Source of the DNA: Bacteroidia bacterium
GTDB lineage: Bacteria; Bacteroidota; Bacteroidia; Cytophagales; Cyclobacteriaceae
Assembly: GCA_016650355.1 (NCBI GenBank)
Contig: JAENVX010000406.1
Span: 1 to 6,052 of the forward strand
DNA length: 6,052 nucleotides
Direction of reading: 5' to 3'
Below are positions 1 to 5,405 of this stretch, one piece after another (position 1 is the stretch's first letter; the number at the start of each line of letters is the position of its first letter). The position numbers and the translations under genes are program-made. The notes beneath the pieces are model-generated. The model ran no database searches and was not told the DNA's origin. It saw only the letters and a program-made list of their open reading frames with translations.

Positions 1-38
1 GTAGGAGGGCGCCAAGTTTTGGATAAAAAGAACGATTT

Positions 39-122
39 TATGTAATTAACCTGGGATAGGAAGGGCTAAAAACTATGTAAAGCATTGATTTACAGCGTAT
101 TTTTTATGTAACGGTTATGTAA
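39..122 (+). repeat. Cluster of four TATGTAA direct repeats
   Basis: TATGTAA occurs at 39-45, 74-80, 105-111 and 116-122, with start-to-start spacings of 35, 31 and 11 bp. The last two copies extend to TATGTAAC and form two tandem 11-bp units (105-115 and 116-126) that agree at 9 of 11 positions. An inverted partial copy (TTTACA) lies at 89-94. Read on the minus strand, the tandem pair gives CAGTTAC and CCGTTAC. These resemble the core of the published LytTR target consensus, [TA][AC][CA]GTTN[AG][TG], but miss its last two positions. The usual LytTR half-site spacing is about two helical turns, whereas here it is one. A protein-binding role is inference. Confidence 0.45.
68..105. terminator. 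Possible weak bidirectional terminator hairpin
   Basis: The perfect inverted repeat TGTAAA (76-81) and TTTACA (89-94) encloses a 7-nt loop. An AAAAA run lies at 68-72 and a TTTTTT run at 100-105, and the flanking TA at 74-75 can pair with TA at 98-99 around a GCG bulge. Either strand therefore reads as stem then T-run, which suits a terminator serving the leftward regulator operon that ends at 166, and perhaps a rightward gene from outside the window. The stem has only one G-C pair in its core, so it would be weak, and it lies about 60 bp beyond the regulator stop. A dyad operator is an alternative. Confidence 0.3.
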
Positions 123-165
123 CTGGAAACTTTCTTCAGGGCATCTACTGATCCAACACCACTAT

Positions 166-879
166 TCACCTCTTCAACAACCTCTGATTAATAAGACTCG
201 TTACACTGTCCCGGTAATTACGACTGATCGGTAACGACTTTGCGCCAACCTTCAACTCGTTGCCTTCCACTGATTCTATCTTGGAACGATTGACAAGAAA
301 GGACTGATGTATTTTAATAAAGTCAGTGGAGGACAGCTGACTTTCAAGACTCTTCATCGTGAGATACGCAATAATCTTTTTGTGCGCGGTGCAAATCGTA
401 ACATAATTTCCAAGCACTTCTGCATAAAGGATATCGTTCAATTCAACTTTCTCAATTCGTTTTTCACTTTTAATAAATATGTAAGAAGACGGCAGCGTGT
501 TGCCGGACTGAGTCTTCATTTCATAGAAGTCCTTTGCCTTTTGTACGGCCTTAAGAAAACGATGTAGGGCAAACGGCTTTAATAAATAATCAATGATATC
601 GAGTTCGTATCCGTCAAGGGCATACTGAGGGAAAGCAGTTGTGAGAATGACCATCGAATCAATATTATTACGCTTGAGCATTTGCAAGCCTGAAACTTTC
701 GGCATTTCAATGTCAACGAAAATAAGGTCCGGTTGATTGCTTTTAAAAAACTCCTCTGCCTTCATCGCGCTTTCAAATTTTCCCTGCAAATCCAGAAATG
801 GAACTTGTTCGGTAAACTCCTGAAGAATTTTACGCGCCACCGGCTCATCGTCTACGATTATACAGCTGAGTTTTTTCAT
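166..879 (-). CDS. LytTR-family two-component response regulator
   Basis: This 237-residue cytoplasmic transcription regulator receives phosphate from the kinase encoded just upstream. The receiver domain spans about residues 3-118. It has the acidic pair D10/D11, the phospho-acceptor D56 in LIFVDIEMP, T80/T81 and the conserved K101 in the LLKP motif. A linker of about 12 residues leads to a LytTR DNA-binding domain at about 132-235, recognisable from YIFIKSEKRIEKVELNDI, AEVLGNYV, the IKIHQSFLVNRSKI stretch and LPISRNYRD. The length is normal for the AlgR/AgrA/LytR type. The ATG overlaps the kinase stop as ATGA and has no Shine-Dalgarno sequence, so it is probably translationally coupled to the kinase. 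Its targets are unknown; autoregulation or the divergent membrane gene are inferences. Confidence 0.95.
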   Translation of the reverse strand: MKKLSCIIVDDEPVARKILQEFTEQVPFLDLQGKFESAMKAEEFFKSNQPDLIFVDIEMPKVSGLQMLKRNNIDSMVILTTAFPQYALDGYELDIIDYLLKPFALHRFLKAVQKAKDFYEMKTQSGNTLPSSYIFIKSEKRIEKVELNDILYAEVLGNYVTICTAHKKIIAYLTMKSLESQLSSTDFIKIHQSFLVNRSKIESVEGNELKVGAKSLPISRNYRDSVTSLINQRLLKR

Positions 880-1886
880 AACGTAAGTGTTAACTGTACC
901 CGGTAAACCTTCGTTTCATTTTTTATTTCCAGTTGGTAACGATCCTTGTATAGCAATTCAAGTCTGCGCGTGGCATTCGTGAGACCAATTCCACCCTCTG
1001 AAGACTCACTTTCATCATACGTATTCTCACAGACAAACTCGATTTTTCCGGGTTGCTGTTTCAGGGAGATCACAATCCGGTTGATGACCTTGTCATCGCG
1101 GGAGACATATTTGAATGCGTTTTCTACAAAAGTCATAAAGATTAATGGCGCGACTTTAGTCGTTCCGTCTGCGCAATGGATGTCCAGCGTAACTTCCATG
1201 TTGTCGTTACTGCGGGCTTTTTGCAGCGCCACATAATTCCGAAGGTGTTTGATTTCCTTGTCGATGGCAATCATATCGACATCGGCTTCGTACAAATTGT
1301 ATCTCAGTAGATCGGAAAATTGCACGAGCATATTTCTGGCCAGGCTGTTGCCCATGTCAATAGAACCATATACGGTGTTGAGGCCATTGAAAAGGAAGTG
1401 AGGGTTGATCTGCAAGCGCAGGTATTTTAATTCTGTTTGCAGCTGATTGATCTGACTGTTTTTAACTTGTTCCTGCTGCTCCGCCCACTTCTGCGTTACG
1501 TATAGCATGGAGGTGATAACCGTACAACACGTTCCGTAGATTAAGTTGTCCCAATACCCACCACTGGTTGCCGTCATCTCATCATTAAAAATTGTTTCGT
1601 GAAGGATGCTGTTATAATGGTTCATGCTCGTAGCATACAGAAAGATCAAGCCGATTAATGCGGAGGCATACGCGCCAAAGAATTTTTTCTCTAACAGATT
1701 GGGAATTAAAAATGAACTGTTGACCAATATCAGGAGGCCAAAAAGAGTAAGGTGGGTAAAAATCGTACCCAAATAGGAAAAACAAGCCAGCACCGTCTCA
1801 CCCGTATAAACCGGTTTCTCGACTACCAGCGCGCCTATGTAGGCCGCAAAAAATAGTAAGTAAGCGATGCGTTTATTTGCAAACAT
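876..1886 (-). CDS. LytS/YehU-type membrane sensor histidine kinase
   Basis: This is a 336-residue inner-membrane kinase partnered with the downstream LytTR regulator. About four hydrophobic segments (roughly residues 8-23, 33-58, 70-88 and 112-130) form a small membrane sensor with no PAS, GAF, Cache or large periplasmic domain. A short coiled-coil linker (132-156) leads to the His_kinase motif LRLQINPHFLFNGLN with phospho-acceptor H163. The ATPase domain has an N-box (PLIFMTFVENAFKY, N256) and a glycine box (GGIGLTNATRRLELLY, 298-313). This matches the Bacteroidota short LytS-like kinases. The stop overlaps the regulator start by 4 bp, giving a two-gene operon. The ATG at 1886 is supported by AAGGAG four bases upstream. 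The signal cannot be read from the sequence. Confidence 0.94.
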   Translation of the reverse strand: MFANKRIAYLLFFAAYIGALVVEKPVYTGETVLACFSYLGTIFTHLTLFGLLILVNSSFLIPNLLEKKFFGAYASALIGLIFLYATSMNHYNSILHETIFNDEMTATSGGYWDNLIYGTCCTVITSMLYVTQKWAEQQEQVKNSQINQLQTELKYLRLQINPHFLFNGLNTVYGSIDMGNSLARNMLVQFSDLLRYNLYEADVDMIAIDKEIKHLRNYVALQKARSNDNMEVTLDIHCADGTTKVAPLIFMTFVENAFKYVSRDDKVINRIVISLKQQPGKIEFVCENTYDESESSEGGIGLTNATRRLELLYKDRYQLEIKNETKVYRVQLTLTL

Positions 1887-2258
1887 TTGTCTCCTTAGCG
1901 TGAAGGTATTTCATTGAGTTGATAAGCGGAAATCGTTGTGTTGGTTGACAATACGGATTTCTGAATATTAAGAACACTTGTCATGTGAAATATACTTTCT
2001 GTCATAAAAATTTTTGAATAGAATTTTTAACCGCAATGGCGTCAAAATGCAAAGACTTTAATAATTTCCTTGTTTTTCTCAGTGAACTTCACGTCTTGGG
2101 GTAAATTTTCTCAAACGTCCGGATTTCATGTAATTACGACTGGTTCTGTAGAATATACGTTGAGATATCATAGGATGTTATCGAATAACTGCGAAGCTCG
2201 TTAATTTCATAAGTCTTCGACAGGGTCAGTTCCATGAAATATTAAATCCTTATATGAA
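1887..2258. other. Divergent intergenic region between kinase operon and DUF4395 gene
   Basis: These 372 bp separate two divergently transcribed units and must hold both promoters unless the genes are read from further away. I see no gene. There is an A5T5 tract at 2006-2015 and a short palindrome GTGAACTTCAC at 2082-2092. No exact Bacteroidota -7 box (TAnnTTTG) is present on either strand. Near matches are TATATTTC on the minus strand (1994-1987) and TAAATTTT on the plus strand (2102-2109). Neither has a TTTG element at the expected distance, so I do not call a promoter. The last 30 bp before the plus-strand gene are AT-rich and have no Shine-Dalgarno sequence. Confidence 0.6.
1891..1896 (-). 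promoter_or_regulatory. Shine-Dalgarno of the histidine kinase gene
   Basis: Minus-strand AAGGAG stands four bases (ACAA) before the ATG at 1886-1884. It fixes the kinase start. It is notable because the other complete genes in this window lack a recognisable Shine-Dalgarno, as is common in Bacteroidota. Confidence 0.6.
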
Positions 2259-2924
2259 ATGAAAAACATAATACAGTTTGGTGAAAAGGTTCCGGGATAT
2301 GATATCCCCGTGTTAAACGAGCGCGAGATCAGAGCGGCTGCTGGAATCATGTTTCTTATCATTTACACCTCGCTGATGCTCATCATATTCAAGGGCGACT
2401 TCAGACTGGTTAAATATGTGATCGCTCTTTTCTTCATCGACTTTTCTATCAGGGTGTTTATTAATCCAAAATTCTCTCCATCGTTGATTATCGGTCGATT
2501 GATCGTGAGTAACCAGGTACCTGAGTATGTCGGAGCGAAACAAAAGCAATTTGCGTGGATCATAGGAGTCCTCTTGTCTGCCTCCATGTTTGTTTTGTTG
2601 ATTGTCATGAATGTCACTGGTCCGTTTACCGGTGGAGTCTGTCTCCTGTGTCTTATCTTTTTATTCTTTGAATCCGTATTTGGAATCTGCCTTGCCTGTA
2701 AAGTTTACAGGCTGATATACGGTGAGAAAGCACAATATTGTCCTGGAGAGGTTTGTGAAGTAAAATCACGGCAACCCATACAGAAAACATCAGGTGCACA
2801 ATTGGCAGTGGTGTTTGCCTTCATCGCGATCATTTTCCTAATGGTACGCCTCTTCGCACCGATCGTCAATGTACCGCCTCACGATATATTCAGAGACAGC
2901 ACTGCAAAGTCAGCTACGAAATGA
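2259..2924 (+). CDS. DUF4395-type membrane protein with three cysteine pairs
   Basis: This 221-residue inner-membrane protein is of unknown function. I recognise the DUF4395 pattern from the N-terminal VLNEREIRAAAGI (18-30), then RVFINPKFSPSLIIGR (65-80), NQVPEYVGAKQKQFAW (85-100), FGICLACKVY (141-150) and YCPGEVCE (160-167). Predicted membrane segments are about 27-45, 50-67, 98-118, 123-146 and 180-200. Six cysteines sit as three close pairs: C128/C131 in a membrane segment, C144/C147 at its end and C161/C166 just after it. Such spacing suggests thiol redox chemistry or metal binding, but that is inference. The last segment and tail (about 175-221) look like an addition to the core. The ATG at 2259 has no Shine-Dalgarno. 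It keeps the expected N-terminus, and the nearby upstream ATGs at 2234 and 2254 lie in other frames that stop within a few codons. It diverges from the kinase operon and converges on the trehalase. Confidence 0.8.
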   Translation: MKNIIQFGEKVPGYDIPVLNEREIRAAAGIMFLIIYTSLMLIIFKGDFRLVKYVIALFFIDFSIRVFINPKFSPSLIIGRLIVSNQVPEYVGAKQKQFAWIIGVLLSASMFVLLIVMNVTGPFTGGVCLLCLIFLFFESVFGICLACKVYRLIYGEKAQYCPGEVCEVKSRQPIQKTSGAQLAVVFAFIAIIFLMVRLFAPIVNVPPHDIFRDSTAKSATK

Positions 2925-2957
2925 TATGGAGAAAAGAAATCAAGTCTGTTTAAAAAA

Positions 2958-4448
2958 TCATTCTTTCGTCATCGCCAGGTAAACACCATTCGTCCAGCCA
3001 AAGCCGTCCTGGTTGGGATATTCACCTCCGCTTGCTTCTGCATCAGCACTCCACACATCGTACTTCTCCGTCATCTTTCCGGTTTTCTGATAGACTTTAA
3101 GATTGGCATGCGTCCAGTTTGATTTTAGTTGACTTGCTAAATCAATTAACTCATAATTGAGCAAGCCTTTGTAAACGATCCATTGCAAAGGCGCCCAGCC
3201 GTTTGGTGCATCCCATTGTTGCATGCTTTCCACTAGTGTTGTGGTCATACCACCGGGCTTAAGAAATTTTTTACCGAGAATTCCTGCAGTTGAATTAGCT
3301 TGATCTGCTGACGCAACTTCAAAGAACAATGGAAAAGCAGCTGCGAGTGTGTAGTGTTCTTTTTGTTTCGTGGTAACAAAATCGAAATCAAAAAAGAATT
3401 TTTTCTCTTCGTTCCAGCAATATTTTGCGATGGCAATTTTTCTTTTGACAGATAGAGACGAATATTCGGAAGACTTCAAACTATTGCCGGTATGTTGATA
3501 TGCTTCTGAAATAGTTTGTTCGAGATGAAGCAGCAGACAATTAAGGTCCACCGGAATAATATCTGTTGTGTGAATGGTAGCAAATGACTTAGCATCCTTA
3601 AACCATCTGCTGCTAAAGTCCCATCCGGATTCCGCAGCAGCGCGCAGATGACGAAAAAGTTCTTTTGGTTTTTGTTTTGCTTGATGAGATAATTCTACGT
3701 CTTCCTTATAGGCTTCTGGTCTTGGTGTGTCATGCGCGTCCCAATATCGGTTAAGAACGGATCCATCTTCCATGCGTACCACACGATGTTGACATGTATT
3801 CGTTGTATTAATCAAATCAGTTCCTTTCATCCAGAATTGATATTCCTTTTCCAGCTGAGGTAAATATTTGACAAGCACACCTTTTTCATCAACCTTCTCT
3901 TTTGCATCGTGTAAAAGTTTTACCATTAAAGAAAAGAATGGAGGCTGCGATCGGCCGATGAAATAAGTACGGTTGCCGTTGGGGATATAGCCAATACGAT
4001 CGATGAGAAAAGAAAAATTATCAACCATGTTCTGAATCATATCCGCGCGACCGGAAACCTGAAGACCAAGCATTGTGAAGTAGCTGTCCCAATAGTAAAT
4101 TTCCCGAAAGCGCCCACCGGGCACTATGTAAGGATGAGGTAAAGGAATTAATGAGCCACCTTCTTCATCAGGATTTCTGGTAAGTACTGTCCACAACGTC
4201 TCAATATGTTGTTTAGCAGTTTTGGCTGAATCACTTTTATAATCCCCAGAATAGGTCTTCGGCAATGAAAAATTTTCAATAACGAATTTCTTCAGGTCAA
4301 ATTTATCTGATCTATGATTTTTTAAATAGTCAGCTTTAATATCACCCAGCCCACGGTTGGGCACACAATCAGGAAACGTTTTGCCATCGCCAAGAATGTT
4401 GTTTAGTTGTACTTCCTCAAAGAGAAGACCAAGTTGGTGGATTTGCAT
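2958..4448 (-). CDS. treF: Trehalase, glycoside hydrolase family 37, probably cytoplasmic
   Basis: It hydrolyses alpha,alpha-trehalose to two glucose with inversion. Both family signatures are present: PGGRFREIYYWDSY at 110-123 and QWDAPNGWAP at 411-420. By alignment to E. coli Tre37A from memory, the catalytic acid is D277 in GWDFSSRW and the catalytic base is E461 in EKYDV. Substrate-contact residues R113, R166 (GRSQPP), R243 and E245 (TPRPEAY) are also kept, as are E476 (GGEYP) and the C-terminal GFGWTNGV. At 496 residues it is somewhat shorter than E. coli TreA or TreF, mainly at the ends. There is no signal peptide; the N-terminus starts almost directly with the family region (LGLLFEEVQLNNILGDGKTF). 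It should therefore act in the cytoplasm and need a trehalose importer, for which the upstream MFS gene is a candidate. The gene lies 60 bp after the unknown gene on the same strand. The symbol treF is used on the basis of cytoplasmic location. Confidence 0.95.
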   Translation of the reverse strand: MQIHQLGLLFEEVQLNNILGDGKTFPDCVPNRGLGDIKADYLKNHRSDKFDLKKFVIENFSLPKTYSGDYKSDSAKTAKQHIETLWTVLTRNPDEEGGSLIPLPHPYIVPGGRFREIYYWDSYFTMLGLQVSGRADMIQNMVDNFSFLIDRIGYIPNGNRTYFIGRSQPPFFSLMVKLLHDAKEKVDEKGVLVKYLPQLEKEYQFWMKGTDLINTTNTCQHRVVRMEDGSVLNRYWDAHDTPRPEAYKEDVELSHQAKQKPKELFRHLRAAAESGWDFSSRWFKDAKSFATIHTTDIIPVDLNCLLLHLEQTISEAYQHTGNSLKSSEYSSLSVKRKIAIAKYCWNEEKKFFFDFDFVTTKQKEHYTLAAAFPLFFEVASADQANSTAGILGKKFLKPGGMTTTLVESMQQWDAPNGWAPLQWIVYKGLLNYELIDLASQLKSNWTHANLKVYQKTGKMTEKYDVWSADAEASGGEYPNQDGFGWTNGVYLAMTKE

Positions 4449-4473
4449 TGATTATTCAGTTAGTAAAGCTTAG

Positions 4474-4489
4474 TTCCCTCTTCAGGGAA
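4474..4489 (-). repeat. Intergenic hairpin before the trehalase gene
   Basis: The perfect 6-bp inverted repeat TTCCCT/AGGGAA has a 4-nt loop, in the 60-bp gap between the unknown gene and the trehalase. In the minus-strand transcript the loop is GAAG. Only a short interrupted U tract follows (CTAAGCTTTACT), so a strong terminator is unlikely. An RNA-processing or partial-termination element that sets the trehalase level is possible but unproven. Confidence 0.4.
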
Positions 4490-4508
4490 TTCATCACATG
4501 GAATTTCT

Positions 4509-5342
4509 TCACCATTCAAATCCCGGAAACACAAAATAAAAAATACTCCACCAGCCATCTTCATTGGATAAATATAATTTAAATGGCCCTTCAAAATGAA
4601 CGGTTTCTCTTGTTTCCAAAACGGCATCGTATCTCACACCACCTTCTGCATGCCCAATGCCCGTTTGTGTTTCATCACTCCACTGAAACTTAACTTCATT
4701 TATCGCAACCTGGCAATTAATAAAAGAAGTATAACAATCAAATAGGTTTTGAATTTTAGCCAGCATTTCCTCGCGGGTCAATGTCTGGCCGTTTGCCAAA
4801 ATAAATTGATGGCTTAATTCGGAACTGAATTCATTAAATTCTTTCCTGAACCAATCCCGTAAGAAATCTTCCATGCGGTTACGGATATCCAACTCGTGAT
4901 CGGCATGAAATTCTTCATAAATAAAATGAAGGGTCATACCCGGCATACTATTACTCATTGTATGGTCAAACAGTTCTTCAATAATGAACTGGTACTTGAA
5001 CCGGTCTTCTCTTGGCCGGATAAAATCTACGGCAATTGATTTTTCTTCCAACAATTCAATTAGCCGAACATATTCTTCTTTAAAAAGCTTATCATCCAAG
5101 TCACTTGCTTTTATAAAATCAGGAAACCCTAAGAACTCGGTTACTTTTATTGAATTGAAAGCACCTTGATTTTGTTCAAAGGCATAAACATTTTTTAAGA
5201 ACTCATTTTCAATGTCAGGCGGAAGATTTTCGCCTACGCTCTTGGCGCCAAACTGTGCTTGTAGTTTTAGTTTTAGCAATTCATTTTCCATGCGAAGGTT
5301 TTCCTGCGGGTCATCACTGAATTTTTCGTCATGTGGTTCCAT
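4509..5342 (-). CDS. Unrecognised acidic soluble protein between MFS and trehalase genes
   Basis: I do not recognise this 277-residue protein. It is strongly acidic and has no signal peptide or membrane segment, so it is probably cytoplasmic. Residues 12-33 (ENLRMENELLKLKLQAQ and on) look like a short coiled coil. A mainly helical section follows at about 40-175, including the charged stretch ELDIRNRMEDFLRDWFRKEF. The rest (about 176-277) looks alpha+beta. It has alternating strands and an aromatic end (GWWSIFYFVFPGFEW), reminiscent of an NTF2-like fold, but that is a guess from pattern only. The gene lies between the MFS and trehalase genes on the same strand with gaps of 63 and 60 bp, so it may be co-transcribed. 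The ATG at 5342 has no Shine-Dalgarno sequence. Confidence 0.8.
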   Translation of the reverse strand: MEPHDEKFSDDPQENLRMENELLKLKLQAQFGAKSVGENLPPDIENEFLKNVYAFEQNQGAFNSIKVTEFLGFPDFIKASDLDDKLFKEEYVRLIELLEEKSIAVDFIRPREDRFKYQFIIEELFDHTMSNSMPGMTLHFIYEEFHADHELDIRNRMEDFLRDWFRKEFNEFSSELSHQFILANGQTLTREEMLAKIQNLFDCYTSFINCQVAINEVKFQWSDETQTGIGHAEGGVRYDAVLETRETVHFEGPFKLYLSNEDGWWSIFYFVFPGFEW

Positions 5343-5371
5343 ATAATTTCGACTATTGATTTTTATTTGAT

Positions 5372-5402
5372 GTTGGATTAACCGTTTTCATCTAAACCCA
5401 AC
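5372..5402 (-). repeat. Intergenic hairpin after the MFS gene
   Basis: The arms at 5372-5379 (GTTGGATT) and 5395-5402 (AACCCAAC) can pair over 8 bp in the minus-strand transcript, with one G-U wobble and a 15-nt loop. The hairpin begins three bases after the MFS stop codon. What follows is A-rich rather than U-rich (ATCAAATAAAAATC), so it is not a standard intrinsic terminator. It may protect the MFS message end or mark a processing site. Confidence 0.35.
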
Positions 5403-5405
5403 TAA

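Larger units (their letters stand above)
1..165. other. Left-edge non-coding region
   Basis: No convincing gene lies here. It follows the stop codon of the response regulator, which reads leftward and ends at 166. The stretch is AT-rich and contains four TATGTAA copies, an AT-rich hairpin with flanking A and T runs, and little else. Plus frame 1 is open from the window edge to a TAA at 43-45 (14 codons). This could be the tail of a plus-strand gene converging on the regulator, but an open stretch that short is expected by chance. The only minus-strand ATG codons I found, at 83-85 and 142-144, lead to stops after about 15 and 2 codons. Confidence 0.6.

Noticed and set aside
1..45. Open plus-strand frame 1 from the window edge ending in TAA at 43-45, a possible tail of an upstream gene
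   Set aside because: Only 14 codons are visible and a frame this short stays open by chance about half the time. There is no recognisable protein motif, so it is noted but not called as a gene.
307..567. Open reading frame of 86 codons on the plus strand
   Set aside because: It lies fully antisense to the response regulator, which has clear receiver and LytTR motifs. The predicted peptide shows no domain character.
2082..2092. Palindrome GTGAACTTCAC
   Set aside because: Five-base arms are expected several times in a window this size, and there is no second copy or family context to make it an operator.
1987..2109. Near matches to the Bacteroidota -7 promoter box (TATATTTC minus at 1994-1987, TAAATTTT plus at 2102-2109)
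   Set aside because: Each misses the final G and lacks a TTTG element at the usual distance upstream, so there is not enough to call a promoter.
214..2142. A 13-base exact repeat, GTAATTACGACTG, at 214-226 and 2130-2142
   Set aside because: One copy is inside the regulator coding sequence, and a single 13-base match in 6 kb is not clearly above chance for AT-rich DNA.
2313..2617. Two minus-strand open frames opposite the DUF4395 gene
   Set aside because: Both are shadows of the plus-strand gene, whose family motifs and membrane segments are clear. Neither shows a domain or a ribosome binding site.
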